Assembly (NCBI RefSeq): GCF_948472415.1
Contig: NZ_OX419519.1
Coordinates: 3,100,001-3,164,000 of the forward strand
Length of the DNA: 64,000 nucleotides
Reading direction: 5' to 3'
Source of the DNA: Kitasatospora fiedleri
Lineage (GTDB): Bacteria; Actinomycetota; Actinomycetes; Streptomycetales; Streptomycetaceae
Part shown: piece after piece, positions 47,434 to 57,787 of the stretch
Numbering within the stretch: position 1 is the first letter of the stretch
How the letters are laid out: each line of letters opens with the position of its first letter
Notes under the pieces: generated by a model
Database searches by the model: none
Seen by the model: the letters and a program-made list of their open reading frames with translations, nothing else
What the model was told of the DNA's origin: nothing
Made by a program: the position numbers and the translations under genes

Positions 47434-48045
47434 TCAGCGGACCAGGCCCCAACGGAAGCCCAGCGCCACCGCGTGCGCGCGGTCCGAGGCGCCCAACTTC
47501 TTGAACAGCCGCCTGGCGTGCGTCTTCACGGTGTCCTCGGACAGGAACAGCTCGCGGCCGATCTCGGCGTTGGAACGGCCGTGGCTCATCCCCTCCAGCA
47601 CCTGGATCTCACGGGCCGTCAGAGTGGGCGCGGCGCCCATGTCCGGGCTGCGGAGCCGGCGCGGCGCCAGGCGCCAGGTCGGGTCGGCCAGCGCCTGGGT
47701 GACGGTGGCCCGCAGCTCGGCGCGCGAGGCGTCCTTGTGCAGGTAGCCGCGGGCCCCGGCGGCGACCGCGAGGGCCACGCCGTCCAGGTCCTCGGCGACG
47801 GTGAGCATGATGATCCGGGCGCCCGGGTCGGCCGACAGCAGCCGGCGGACCGTCTCCACCCCGCCGAGGCCGGGCATCCGGACGTCCATCAGAACGAGAT
47901 CGGAACGGTCGGCCACCCAGCGGCGGAGGACCTCCTCACCGTTCGTCGCAGTGGTCACCCGGTCCACGCCGGGCACGGTCGCCACCGCGCGGCGAAGCGC
48001 CTCCCGGGCGAGCGGGGAATCGTCGCAGACGAGTACGGATGTCAT
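47434..48045 (-). CDS. bldM: Orphan response regulator BldM, developmental activator
   Basis: 203 residues, recognisable as BldM throughout. Atypical receiver MTSVLVCDDSPLAREALRR with Asp in LVLMDVRMPG, then the LuxR helix-turn-helix LTAREIQVLEGMSHGRSN to EDTVKTHARRLFKKLGASD. BldM activates genes for aerial hyphae as a homodimer and, with WhiI, for spores; it works without classical phosphorylation (established knowledge). ATG 48045 is preceded by a GGAGGA. Upstream at 48195-48222 is a sigma-BldN-type promoter. Confidence 0.97.
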   Translation of the reverse strand: MTSVLVCDDSPLAREALRRAVATVPGVDRVTTATNGEEVLRRWVADRSDLVLMDVRMPGLGGVETVRRLLSADPGARIIMLTVAEDLDGVALAVAAGARGYLHKDASRAELRATVTQALADPTWRLAPRRLRSPDMGAAPTLTAREIQVLEGMSHGRSNAEIGRELFLSEDTVKTHARRLFKKLGASDRAHAVALGFRWGLVR

Positions 48046-48580
48046 GACCGTCGTCCTCCGCAGCAGATCCGCGTCACGTTGAGCCTCCTGGCTGGTACGA
48101 ACCTCTCCGACACGGCCCCGGGACGGACCCGTTCCGATCGCCTCGCTGCGCGACCGTTCCCGATGTCCTGCGCCCTCTGACCGCCTCCGCACATCCAACG
48201 ACCGTCACTCGAATGAGTTACGGCTTCACCTCCATCTCCACCACTGTACGTGGCCAACCCATCACGCAAGAGCCACCTCGCGGTGCACACGCCGCACTTT
48301 TGTGCAGCTCGCGCGCGGTGCCCGCGCCGCGCGCGCCCTCCGGAGGCGGTCCGCGCCCGGCGGGACACCCGATCGGTGCAGCATCCGGGTTCAAACCTCT
48401 TGCCCCTTTTGTCCTTTTTTATAGCTTCTGTCAGGTCATTGACTGATTCGTCGGACTGTGGGTGACTTGTCGGTGTAGTGGGCGTAAGTCATATTTCCAG
48501 GTGTCCGTACCGGCCCGGTGCCGCCTCGCCGCGACAGTCGCGGCCGGCCGCCGGGTCCCGAGCCATGAAGGGAATGAGCC
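48046..48580. other. bldM-whiD divergent promoter region
   Basis: 535 bp between divergent developmental genes, no ORF supported. It includes the bldM promoter at 48195-48222 and an unusually AT-rich stretch at about 48395-48450 (runs of C/T with TTTTTTATAG). TTGACT at 48439-48444 could be a -35 of whiD, but no good -10 follows at 17-18 bp. Confidence 0.5.
48195..48222 (-). promoter_or_regulatory. Sigma-BldN-type promoter of bldM
   Basis: On the minus strand CGTAAC (48222-48217) is followed after exactly 16 bases by CGTTGG (48200-48195). The published sigma-BldN consensus is CGTAAC-N16-CGTTGA, so 11 of 12 positions match, and bldM is the known BldN target. It lies about 150 bp upstream of the bldM ATG. 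Confidence 0.85.
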
Positions 48581-48907
48581 ATGGCAGATTTCTCCCGCCT
48601 CCCCGGCCCCAACGCAGACCTCTGGGACTGGCAGCTCTCCGCCGCCTGCCGCGGCGTCGACAGCTCACTGTTCTTCCACCCCGAGGGCGAACGCGGCGCG
48701 GCCCGGACCTCCCGCGAGACGAGCGCCAAGGAGGTCTGCATGCGCTGCCCGGTGCGCGTCAAGTGCGCGGCCCACGCCCTCGCCGTCCGCGAGCCCTACG
48801 GGGTCTGGGGCGGCATGACCGAGGACGAGCGCGAGGAGCTGCTCGGCCGCTCCCGCAACCGGCTGGCCGAGGTCCCGCTGGCGATGCCGCAGACCATCCG
48901 CCGCTGA
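48581..48907 (+). CDS. whiD: WhiB-like iron-sulfur regulator WhiD
   Basis: 108 residues. The [4Fe-4S] ligands are C23, C53, C56 and C62 in the WhiB arrangement (C, then CxxC, then C), followed by the GVWGG turn at 74-78. MADFSRLPGPNADLWDWQL and the HPEGERGAAR segment identify it as WhiD, needed for sporulation and NO response. The family binds the region 4 of the principal sigma factor. ATG 48581 follows AGGGA. The C-terminus (PLAMPQTIRR) is family-variable. Confidence 0.95.
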   Translation: MADFSRLPGPNADLWDWQLSAACRGVDSSLFFHPEGERGAARTSRETSAKEVCMRCPVRVKCAAHALAVREPYGVWGGMTEDEREELLGRSRNRLAEVPLAMPQTIRR

Positions 48908-49064
48908 TCCGCCGCCGGCCTCGCCGGTCCCGGTCCGTCGCCGCTCCCCCGCCGGTCCCCACGCCGGTCCTCCGCACCGCAGCGGCCGTCCCCGCCGCCG
49001 CGGCCCGCGTCCCCGGCCGCGCCACCCGGACGCGTCGCCCGCCCGTCCCCGGTCGGCGCCGCGC

Positions 49065-50066
49065 TCAGCGGGCCGCGGCCGACGCCGCGAGCTGGTCCAG
49101 CATCAGCGCCACCGCCGGGACCTCCGCCAGGTCCGGCAGGGTCAGCGCCACCACCTCGCGCCGGGCCGGCTCGCCCGAGGCCACCCGCACCGGCACGGCC
49201 GCCGCCCCCGGGTGCCGCACCGACTCCAGCGCCAGCCCCGGCAGCACCGCCACCCCCAGGCCCGCGCCGACCAGGCCCACCACCGCCGGGTAGTCGTCCG
49301 TGGCGAACTCGATGGCCGGCGCGAAGCCCGCGTCCGCGCACAGCTCCACCAGGTGGCCCCGGCACTGCGGGCAGCCCGCGATCCACTGCTCGGCCGCCAG
49401 CTCCGCCAGGTCCACCGGGTCGCCCTCGCCCCGGCCCGCCAGCGGGTGGCCCGCCGGGACGAGGCCCACCAGCGGATCGTCCAGCAGCGGGCGCACCACC
49501 AGCTCGGACCAGTCGTTCGCGGCCGCCGTCGCCGCCGCCTCCAGCGCCGCCTCGGCCCGCGCCTCGCGCAGCGTCGCGTGCGGGGACGGCAGGCTCAGCC
49601 CGCCCTGCGAGTCCGGGTAGCGGAAGGCCAGCGCGACCTCGCACTCGCCGCCGCGCAGCATCGCCAGCGCCTGGGTCGGCTCCGCCTCCACCAGCGAGAC
49701 CCGCACCCCCGGGTGGGCCGCCCGCACCTGCGCCACCGACCGCGGCACCAACGTCGAACTGGCCGTCGGGAACGAGACCAGCCGCACCCGCCCCGCCCGC
49801 AGCCCGGCGATCGCCGCGACCTCCTCCTCGGCGGCCGACAGCCCCGCCAGGATGCCGTCCGCGTGCCGCAGCAGCACCCGCCCGGCCTCGCTCAGCTGCA
49901 TCTCCCGCCCCGACCGCACCACCAGCGGGGTGTCCACCGCCTTCTCCAGCGCCTTCATCTGCTGGCTCACCGCGGGCTGCGTGCACCCCAGCTCCCGCGC
50001 CGCGGCGGAGAACGACCCGGTCCGGGCGACGGCGTGCAGGACGCGGAGGTGGCGGGCTTCGATCAC
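49065..50066 (-). CDS. LysR-family transcriptional regulator
   Basis: 333 residues from GTG 50066. N-terminal helix-turn-helix RHLRVLHAVARTGSFSAAAR with QPAVSQQMKALE; C-terminal periplasmic-binding-protein-like effector domain (about 90-300), with a two-Cys segment in AGCPQCRGHL. A start at GTG 50075 is also possible. TACAGT at 50079-50074 (minus) lies seven bases before GTG 50066 with no ribosome site, a leaderless arrangement. The target is unknown; it is between whiD and groEL1. Confidence 0.85.
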   Translation of the reverse strand: MIEARHLRVLHAVARTGSFSAAARELGCTQPAVSQQMKALEKAVDTPLVVRSGREMQLSEAGRVLLRHADGILAGLSAAEEEVAAIAGLRAGRVRLVSFPTASSTLVPRSVAQVRAAHPGVRVSLVEAEPTQALAMLRGGECEVALAFRYPDSQGGLSLPSPHATLREARAEAALEAAATAAANDWSELVVRPLLDDPLVGLVPAGHPLAGRGEGDPVDLAELAAEQWIAGCPQCRGHLVELCADAGFAPAIEFATDDYPAVVGLVGAGLGVAVLPGLALESVRHPGAAAVPVRVASGEPARREVVALTLPDLAEVPAVALMLDQLAASAAAR

Positions 50067-50105
50067 GCCGTCCACTGTAGGGGAGGCGGAAAGTGCGCCG
50101 GGAAC

Positions 50106-50197
50106 GCGAAAGCAGGGGCGCGAGGCCCCGGCGGTCCGGGCCGCGCACCACGGGGGTGCGGGGCCGGTCGCGCGGTTCCTCGCGCCCCTGCTTTCGC
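50106..50197. repeat. 92-bp inverted-repeat element with perfect 20-bp arms
   Basis: Bases 50106-50125 are the exact reverse complement of 50178-50197 (outer GCGAAAGCAGGGG). The interior can also fold (CCGGGCC region with GGGCCGG). The minus strand contains the core of the dispersed repeat also at 11118 and 56904. It separates lysR from groEL1 and could serve as terminator for groESL. Confidence 0.75.
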
Positions 50198-50228
50198 TGC
50201 GCCGCCTCGGCGGCCGGCGCTCGGTGCC

Positions 50229-51875
<1,647 letters not shown>

Positions 51876-51977
51876 TCAGGGGTAGGTCTGCGTACGTGGA
51901 GCAACAACCGCGCCCCGGGCCCCTGTCAGTGCGACACGGATCCGGGGCGGGCTGGGACGTCTACTGGTCGGACGTCT

Positions 51978-52283
51978 TTACTTCTCGATGATCGCGAGGA
52001 CGTCGCGGGCCGAGAGGACGAGGTACTCCTCGCCCTGGTACTTCACCTCGGTGCCGCCGTACTTCGAGTACAGGACGATGTCACCGACGGCGACGTCGAG
52101 CGGCAGACGCTGACCGTCCTCGAAGCGGCCCGGGCCGACGGCCAGGACGACGCCCTCCTGGGGCTTCTCCTTGGCGGTGTCCGGGATCACCAGGCCGGAG
52201 GCGGTGGTGGTCTCGGCGTCGAGCGGCTGGACCACGATGCGGTCCTCGAGCGGCTTGATGGCAACCTTGCTGCTGGTGGTCAC
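51978..52283 (-). CDS. groS: Co-chaperonin GroES
   Basis: 101 residues, standard length. Begins [19 protein letters not shown]; the mobile loop ([18 protein letters not shown], about 24-41) and roof region [21 protein letters not shown] are visible. ATG 52283 follows AAGGGGAG-type sequence. First gene of the groESL1 operon. Confidence 0.97.
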   Translation of the reverse strand: MTTSSKVAIKPLEDRIVVQPLDAETTTASGLVIPDTAKEKPQEGVVLAVGPGRFEDGQRLPLDVAVGDIVLYSKYGGTEVKYQGEEYLVLSARDVLAIIEK

Positions 52284-52378
52284 GTCCGAGCTCCCCTTCG
52301 GAGATTACGGGGTTGTCTAACAGGTAGGTGGCGATTGCGCGCGGCCGCCGTCGCGGGGGTCGGACACGCTTCATCGCG

Positions 52379-52406
52379 TTAGCACTCTCCCTGGGGGGAG
52401 TGCCAG
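52379..52406 (-). promoter_or_regulatory. CIRCE-like operator near the transcription start
   Basis: TTAGCACTC (52379-52387) and GAGTGCCAG (52398-52406) form the HrcA box. The spacer is ten bases where CIRCE has nine, because of a six-G run, and two arm bases deviate. It covers roughly +1 to +27 of the groES transcript. Confidence 0.7.
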
Positions 52407-52411
52407 GTACG

Positions 52412-52440
52412 ACCTTAGGACGCGGTTAGCACTCAGTCAA
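52412..52440 (-). promoter_or_regulatory. groESL promoter
   Basis: On the minus strand TTGACT (52440-52435), a 17-bp spacer and TAAGGT (52417-52412) form a near-consensus vegetative promoter, overlapping CIRCE 2. Confidence 0.8.
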
Positions 52441-52452
52441 CCAGAGTGCCAA
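52426..52452 (-). promoter_or_regulatory. CIRCE operator overlapping the -35
   Basis: TTAGCACTC (52426-52434), nine bases, GAGTGCCAA (52444-52452): eight or nine of nine match in each arm of the CIRCE consensus. HrcA binding here blocks the -35. Confidence 0.9.
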
Positions 52453-52541
52453 CGGAGTCGGGCCCGAGTTTCCGTTCGACCCGGTCGGTTCCGAGTACGG
52501 GTACTCAGGCGGCGCGCGAATTCCCTTGCCACGATGGGGGC

Positions 52542-52856
52542 ATGACGAAGAAGCGCCCGTCCACCGGGCGGGACGTGTGGCACGCGGTGTGGCTGCTGGC
52601 GCTGGCGGTGCCGCTGCTGTGCGCGGTGCCCTACGCGGTCATGGTGCTGGTGTTCGCGCTGGGCGGGGCCGGGGAGCGCGGGGGCGGGGCGGGCCTGGCG
52701 GTGCTGCTGTGCGGCGCGGTGGCGGCGCTGGGGCTGGGGGTGCCGGCGGTGTCGGTGGTGGTGACCGCCCGGCGGGGCTACCGGATCGCGCCGGTGGTGG
52801 TGGGGCTGGCCGGGCCCGCGCTGGCGGCGGCCGTGCTCGCGGTACTGGCGCGCTGA
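52542..52856 (+). CDS. Small three-span membrane protein
   Basis: 104 residues starting MTKKRPSTGRDVWHAVWLL, with three hydrophobic stretches (about 15-42, 50-72, 80-104). I do not recognise a family. CACGAT lies six bases upstream of ATG 52542 with no ribosome site, which fits a leaderless transcript. It is divergent from groES and 23 bp upstream of a methyltransferase gene, perhaps cotranscribed. Confidence 0.65.
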   Translation: MTKKRPSTGRDVWHAVWLLALAVPLLCAVPYAVMVLVFALGGAGERGGGAGLAVLLCGAVAALGLGVPAVSVVVTARRGYRIAPVVVGLAGPALAAAVLAVLAR

Positions 52857-52878
52857 CCGGAGCCGTGACAATGGTGCG

Positions 52879-54057
52879 GTGGAGATCGAGTCGTTCCGGG
52901 CGCTGCTGACCGAGCAGGGGCAGGCGCTGCTGGCCGAGTTGCGGGGGTTCACGGCGGCCGGGGAGCTGGCGCTGGCGACCAGGCTGCGGCGGGAGTACCC
53001 GGCGGAGCTGGTGCGGGCGGCGTTCGAGCAGGCCCGGCTGCGGCAGCGGGCGGAGGCGAAGTTCGGGGCGGACGCCGCGTCGATGTACTTCACCCAGCAC
53101 GGGGTGGAGCAGGCGACCAGGCGGTCGGTCGCCGAGTGGCGGGCGGGGCGGTTCGCGGCGCTGGGGGTGCGGCGGCTGGCCGACCTGTGCTGCGGGATCG
53201 GCGGGGACGCGATCGCGCTGGCCCGGGCCGGGATCGCGGTGCTGGCGGTGGACCGGGACGAGCTGACCTGCGAGGTGGCGCGGGCGAACGCGGCGGCGCT
53301 GGGCGTGGCGGAGCTGGTCGAGGTGCGCCGCGCGGACGTCGCGGACGTCGACGCCGCGGGCTTCGACGCGGTGTTCACCGACCCGGCGCGGCGCACCTCG
53401 AAGGGCCGGGTGTTCGACCCGGAGGCGTACTCGCCGCCGCTGTCCTGGGCGGTGGAGGCGGCCCGACGCACCCCGTTCGGGGCGTTGAAGGTGGCGCCGG
53501 GCATCCCGCACGAGCTGGTGCCGGCGGGCGCCGAGGCGGAGTGGGTGTCGGACCGCGGCGAGGTGAAGGAGGCGGTGCTGTGGTTCGGCACGGCCGCCGC
53601 CGAGCCGTACCGGGCGACGCTGCTGCCGGGCCCGCACTCGCTGTCCGGCGGCGCGCTGCCGGACCCGCCGGTGGGCCCGGTGGGCCGCTACCTGTACGAG
53701 CCGGACGGGGCGGTGATCCGGGGCCGGATGGTCGCGGAGGTGGCGGAGCTGACAGGCGGCCGGCTGATCGACCCGATGATCGCGTACGTCACCTCGGACG
53801 AGCTGCGCCCGACGCCGTACGCGCAGGCGTACGAGCTGACCGACGTGCTGCCGTTCCAGGTCAAGCGGTTGCGGGCGCTGGTGCGGGAGCGCCGGATCGG
53901 CACCGTGGTGGTCAAGAAGCGCGGGGCGTCGGTGGTGCCGGAGGAGCTGCGGCGGCAGCTGAAGCCGGCCGGGCCGAACGCGGTGACGGTGATCGTGGCC
54001 CGGACGGCGGCCGGGCCGGTGATGATGCTGGGTCAGCCGGTCGGCCGGGCCAGGTAG
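52879..54057 (+). CDS. Class I SAM-dependent methyltransferase (THUMP-like-domain family)
   Basis: 392 residues. Motif I DLCCGIGGDAIALARAG at 102-118, strand-2 acidic AVDRDEL, and TDPARR at 168-173 resemble DPPY-type catalytic loops of nucleic-acid methyltransferases. The C-terminal third (VVVKKRGASVVPEELRRQL) is the THUMP-like domain of the family, which suggests RNA as substrate. GTG 52879 has GACAAT six bases upstream (leaderless). Its 3' end overlaps the convergent deacetylase gene by 25 bp. Confidence 0.85.
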   Translation: MEIESFRALLTEQGQALLAELRGFTAAGELALATRLRREYPAELVRAAFEQARLRQRAEAKFGADAASMYFTQHGVEQATRRSVAEWRAGRFAALGVRRLADLCCGIGGDAIALARAGIAVLAVDRDELTCEVARANAAALGVAELVEVRRADVADVDAAGFDAVFTDPARRTSKGRVFDPEAYSPPLSWAVEAARRTPFGALKVAPGIPHELVPAGAEAEWVSDRGEVKEAVLWFGTAAAEPYRATLLPGPHSLSGGALPDPPVGPVGRYLYEPDGAVIRGRMVAEVAELTGGRLIDPMIAYVTSDELRPTPYAQAYELTDVLPFQVKRLRALVRERRIGTVVVKKRGASVVPEELRRQLKPAGPNAVTVIVARTAAGPVMMLGQPVGRAR

Positions 54058-54923
54058 TCGTCGAGGCGGGCGACCGCGAAGCCCTGCTCCTGGATCCGGG
54101 CGAGCAGTTCGCCGAACATCCCGGTCATGGTCTCGCCCTTGAGCTCGGAGGGGCCGCGGAAGTGGGCCAGGATGATGTCGCCGTTGCGGAGCTTCTTGTC
54201 GGCGGCCTGGTACTGCATGTCGTGGATCTGCATGGACTCCCGCCAGAGCACGACGGCGCGCGGCCCGCACTCCTGGACGGCGGTGTTCAGGGCGGGGGTG
54301 TTCGCGCCGTCGCCGTAGGGCGGGCGGAACAGGTAGGGGGCGGTGCCGTACTGCTCGGTGAGGGCGGCCTGGTCGTCGCAGATCTGGGCCTTCTGCTGGG
54401 CGGGGCCGAGCTTGCTCATCACCGGGTGGCTGACGGTGTGGTTCTGGATGCTGTTGCCGAGCGCCTGGAGCGGTGTGAAGTAGGCGTAGTCGTTCTTGAC
54501 GATGTCCTTGGTGAGGAACATCGTGACCGGGACCTTGAGTTCGGTGAGCATCTCGACGAACTTCGGGTCCTTCTCGGCCCCGTCGTCGAGGGTGATGAAG
54601 ACGACCTTGTCGGTGGTCGGGACTTCGCTGAACACCGGCACCTGGCCGGACCTGGTGAGCTTGATCGGCCGGTCGGCGGGCGGCGCGGGCGCCTTGGGCA
54701 GCGGCTTGAGGCCCCACTTGGCCCAGGCGGCCTCGGGCACCGCGTCCTGCGCGGGGGCCGACGGGGTGCCGGTGCCGGAGGGGGCCGGGGTGCCGGAGGC
54801 GGCGGTCGGCGCGGCCGGGACGGGGGGCCGGTCGGCCGCCCCGGAGCCGTTGCCGCACCCGCTCGCCGCCAGCAGTACCGCGAGGGCGCCCGCCCCGTAC
54901 CCGACCCGTACCCGCTGCTTCAC
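54033..54923 (-). CDS. Lipoprotein polysaccharide deacetylase (NodB fold)
   Basis: 296 residues from GTG 54923; a longer frame to 54950 exists but a GGGGGG site favours the shorter form. Signal peptide VKQRVRVGYGAGALAVLLAA ends in LAASGC, the lipobox with Cys23. A Pro/Ala linker precedes the NodB domain: FITLDDG (metal Asp), NHTVSHP (His-xxx-His) and RPPYGDG. It deacetylates an N-acetylated cell-wall or capsular glycan outside the cell. It overlaps the end of the convergent methyltransferase. Confidence 0.88.
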   Translation of the reverse strand: MKQRVRVGYGAGALAVLLAASGCGNGSGAADRPPVPAAPTAASGTPAPSGTGTPSAPAQDAVPEAAWAKWGLKPLPKAPAPPADRPIKLTRSGQVPVFSEVPTTDKVVFITLDDGAEKDPKFVEMLTELKVPVTMFLTKDIVKNDYAYFTPLQALGNSIQNHTVSHPVMSKLGPAQQKAQICDDQAALTEQYGTAPYLFRPPYGDGANTPALNTAVQECGPRAVVLWRESMQIHDMQYQAADKKLRNGDIILAHFRGPSELKGETMTGMFGELLARIQEQGFAVARLDDYLARPTG

Positions 54924-54991
54924 CGGTTGCCCCCCGCTCGTCCTCGACACGGGTGTCGATCATAGGACGATCAGGTTTGTATGCCCGGTTG

Positions 54992-55252
54992 CTACCCCAC
55001 GTCCGTGCGGGTGAAGGTCCAGCGGTGCACCGGGCGGGCCAGCAGGTGCGCGGGCGGTTCCGGCACCGGCCGCGGCTCGCCCGTCCACAGCGCGATCAGC
55101 AGCACCCGCTCGCCCGGCGCGGTGAACAGCTCGACCCGCTCCAGGCCGGCCGCGCCGCGCACCGCGGGCAGCGCGGACTCCCGGGCCCAGGCGTGCAGTT
55201 CGGCCCCCCGGCCGGCCGCCGCCCGGGCCTCCCACATGGCCGCCAGGGTCAC
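54992..55252 (-). CDS. Small antibiotic-biosynthesis-monooxygenase-like protein
   Basis: 86 residues, [20 protein letters not shown] at the start, with [26 protein letters not shown] and [10 protein letters not shown] at the end. Size and pattern suggest a ferredoxin-like dimeric alpha/beta-barrel (ABM/DUF4937 type). Its GTG overlaps the tsaD TGA (GTGA), so it is translated from the tsaD message. The role is unknown; such small barrels may be enzymes or stress-binding proteins. Confidence 0.6.
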   Translation of the reverse strand: MTLAAMWEARAAAGRGAELHAWARESALPAVRGAAGLERVELFTAPGERVLLIALWTGEPRPVPEPPAHLLARPVHRWTFTRTDVG

Positions 55253-56334
55253 TTCAGCGCCTCGTGCGCGTGCGCGTGGAAGCCGCCGTGCTCGCCCGGC
55301 ACGTGCGTCTCGGTGACCGGCAGCGAGGAGTCCGCCGACAGGTCGAGGGAGGACGGGGTGCGATTGCGCCGCACCATCTCGGCGCCGAGCGCCGCCACCA
55401 TCGCGCCGTTGTCGGTGCACAGACCCGGCCGCGGCACCCGCAGCACGATGCCCGCCCGGTCGCAGCGCTGCTGCGCCATCTCGCGCAGCCGGGAGTTGGC
55501 GGCCACGCCGCCGCCGATCATCAGGTGGTCGACGTCGTTGTCCTTGCAGGCCCGGACCGCCTTGCGGGTCAGCACGTCGGTCACCGCCTCCTGGAAGGAC
55601 GCCGCGACGTCCGCCACCGGCACCGGCTCGCCGGCCCGCCGCCGGGCCTCCACCCAGCGCGCCACGGCGGTCTTCAGCCCGGAGAACGAGAAGTCGTACG
55701 CGGGGTCGCCCGCGTTGTTCAGCCCGCGCGGGAAGGCGATCGCCGCGCCGTCGCCCTCCCGGGCCATCCGGTCCACCACCGGCCCGCCCGGGAAGCCCAG
55801 CCCGAGCACCCGAGCCACCTTGTCGAACGCCTCGCCGGCCGCGTCGTCGATGGTCGCGCCCAACGGCCGCACGTCGGCGGTGATGTCGCCGCTGAGCAGC
55901 AGCGAGGAGTGCCCGCCGGAGACCAGCAGCGCCATCGTCGGCTCCGGCAGCCGGCCGTGCTCCAGCTGGTCCACGCAGATGTGCGAGGCCAGGTGGTTGA
56001 CGCCGTACAGCGGCTTGTCCAGCGCCCACGCGTACGCCTTGGCCGCGCTCACGCCGACCAGCAGCGCGCCCGCCAGGCCCGGCCCGGCGGTGACGGCGAT
56101 GCCGTCCAGGTCGCTCGCCTTCACCCCGGCGGTGTCCAGCGCCCGCCGGATGGTCGGCACCATCGCCTCCAGGTGCGCCCGGCTGGCGATCTCCGGGACG
56201 ACGCCGCCGTACCGGGCGTGGTCGTTGACGCTGGAGGCGACCGCGTCGGCCAGCAGGGTGGTGCCGCGGACGATGCCGACGCCGGTCTCGTCGCAGGAGG
56301 TCTCGATGCCGAGGACGAGGGGTTCGTCAGCCAT
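55249..56334 (-). CDS. tsaD: tRNA N6-adenosine threonylcarbamoyltransferase
   Basis: 361 residues. Makes t6A37 in ANN-decoding tRNAs with TsaB and TsaE. Kae1/Qri7-type ASKHA ATPase: [12 protein letters not shown], the metal-binding HLEAM and HLASHI histidines, VSGGHSSL and [12 protein letters not shown]. An extra C-terminal tail contains many His ([14 protein letters not shown]), beyond the usual family end. rimI overlaps its start by 8 bp. Confidence 0.97.
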   Translation of the reverse strand: MADEPLVLGIETSCDETGVGIVRGTTLLADAVASSVNDHARYGGVVPEIASRAHLEAMVPTIRRALDTAGVKASDLDGIAVTAGPGLAGALLVGVSAAKAYAWALDKPLYGVNHLASHICVDQLEHGRLPEPTMALLVSGGHSSLLLSGDITADVRPLGATIDDAAGEAFDKVARVLGLGFPGGPVVDRMAREGDGAAIAFPRGLNNAGDPAYDFSFSGLKTAVARWVEARRRAGEPVPVADVAASFQEAVTDVLTRKAVRACKDNDVDHLMIGGGVAANSRLREMAQQRCDRAGIVLRVPRPGLCTDNGAMVAALGAEMVRRNRTPSSLDLSADSSLPVTETHVPGEHGGFHAHAHEALK

Positions 56335-56839
56335 TGTGATGATCCTTCAGATCGCTTGCTTCACTTGCGTCGCTTGCCAGGTGGTCCAGACGCATCACCA
56401 GTGCGTCCACGTTGGCCGGCTGGTAGTAGCCCCGCCGGATGCCGACCGGCTCGAACCCGAACCGCTCGTACAGCCGCTGCGCGCGCAGGTTGTCCACCCG
56501 CACCTCCAGCAGCAGTTCGGCGCAGCCGCGCCGGACCGACTCCTCGACCAGCTCCGCCAGCAGCAGCGCCCCGAGCCCCGCCCCCTGGTGCTCGGAGTCC
56601 ACCGCGATGGTCTGCACGTCGCTGTCCGGGCCGACCGCCATCAGCCCGGCGTAGCCGACCGGCGCGCCGCCGCCGTCGACGGCCACCACGTAGTGCCGGC
56701 TCCCGCCGGGGAACGCCTCCGCCAGCTCCGACCAGTACATCCCGCGCGACCAGGCGTCCTCGGGGAACAGCCGGTGCTCCAGCACCATGACGGGCTCGAT
56801 GTCCCACCACCGCATCGGCCGCAGCACGTACCTAGCCAC
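56327..56839 (-). CDS. rimI: Ribosomal protein bS18 N-alanine acetyltransferase
   Basis: 170 residues, GNAT fold: [35 protein letters not shown] and the acetyl-CoA loop [10 protein letters not shown] with [12 protein letters not shown]. In this cluster RimI sits between tsaB and tsaD, as in many bacteria. GTG 56839 is the likely start; the ribosome site is weak. Confidence 0.9.
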   Translation of the reverse strand: MARYVLRPMRWWDIEPVMVLEHRLFPEDAWSRGMYWSELAEAFPGGSRHYVVAVDGGGAPVGYAGLMAVGPDSDVQTIAVDSEHQGAGLGALLLAELVEESVRRGCAELLLEVRVDNLRAQRLYERFGFEPVGIRRGYYQPANVDALVMRLDHLASDASEASDLKDHHNG

Positions 56840-56903
56840 GTCGGCCGACCGCCCCGGCGAAAGCGCGGCGAACCGCTGCCGTCCCCGCCTTCCGCGCCGC
56901 GCC

Positions 56904-56930
56904 AGGGGCGCGGGGAACCGCGCGAAGCGG
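56904..56930 (+). repeat. Dispersed intergenic repeat, copy 2
   Basis: Bases 56904-56930 (starting AGGGGCGCGGGGAAC) match 11118-11144 at 26 of 27 positions. It lies in the tsaB-rimI gap without the full hairpin. Confidence 0.7.
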
Positions 56931-56992
56931 CAGGGCACGGCCGGCCGGGTCCGCGGACGGCGAGCCGTGGCTCCCCGGGCGGCGCACGCGAC

Positions 56993-57640
56993 TCACGCCG
57001 GAAGCACCGCCTTGTACCCGGCGGGGACCTGGGCGTCCGGCCGCCGCAGGTACAGCGGCGCGTTCGGCAGCAGCTCCCGGCCGGCGGCCAGCTCGCGGAC
57101 CGCGAAGTCGGCCAGCGCGCCCGCCGAGACGTGCTCGGGGCCGCTCGCCGCGGGCAGCGCGTACAGCAGGGCGCCCGCGCCGACCGTCCGCGGGCCGGGG
57201 TCGATCTCGGCCGGGCGGTCCACCGCGGGGCCGCCCACCCGGGCGCCGTCGGCGTCGTAGGAGGCCCAGTAGACCTCCTTGCGCCGGGCGTCGGTGGCCA
57301 CCGCGAACGCCCCCGCCAGGCCCTCGGCGCGCGCCTGGTGGGCGATCGCGTCGAGGGTGCAGACGCCGTGCACGGGCAGGCCGAGCGCGTCGCCGAGGGC
57401 GGCGGCGGTGACCAGGCCGACCCGCAGGCCGGTGTACGGGCCGGGGCCGACGCCCACCGCCAGGTGGGTCAGGTCGCGCTTGTCCGCGCCGGCGGCGCGC
57501 AGCACGGCCGCGATGGTGGGCAGCAGCAGCTCGCCGTGCCGGCGGGCGTCGACCTCGTAGGACTCGGCGAGCACCCGCTCGCCGTCGTGGACGGCGGCGG
57601 TGACGGCGGGGGTGGCGGTGTCGAAGGCGAGGAGGAGCAC
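56993..57640 (-). CDS. tsaB: tRNA threonylcarbamoyladenosine biosynthesis protein TsaB
   Basis: 215 residues. Paralogue of TsaD that scaffolds the t6A complex: LLAFDTATPAV at the start, GVGPGPYTGLRVG and ATDARRKEVYWA. Lacks TsaD metal histidines as expected. GTG 57640 is seven bases after TAACCT with no ribosome site (leaderless). It is separated from rimI by about 150 bp. Confidence 0.93.
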   Translation of the reverse strand: MLLLAFDTATPAVTAAVHDGERVLAESYEVDARRHGELLLPTIAAVLRAAGADKRDLTHLAVGVGPGPYTGLRVGLVTAAALGDALGLPVHGVCTLDAIAHQARAEGLAGAFAVATDARRKEVYWASYDADGARVGGPAVDRPAEIDPGPRTVGAGALLYALPAASGPEHVSAGALADFAVRELAAGRELLPNAPLYLRRPDAQVPAGYKAVLPA

Positions 57641-57787
57641 GGGTCCAAGGTTAGAGGGTTCGGCGCGCGGGCCCGCACCGCCCCGGACCGGTCGGGAACA
57701 CACGATCGCCAGGAGTCCGGAACCGCGCGCCGCACCTGGCACGATGGGCCTTCCCGAAGGTGAGACGCGGAGCGTTGAGGAGCTGAC

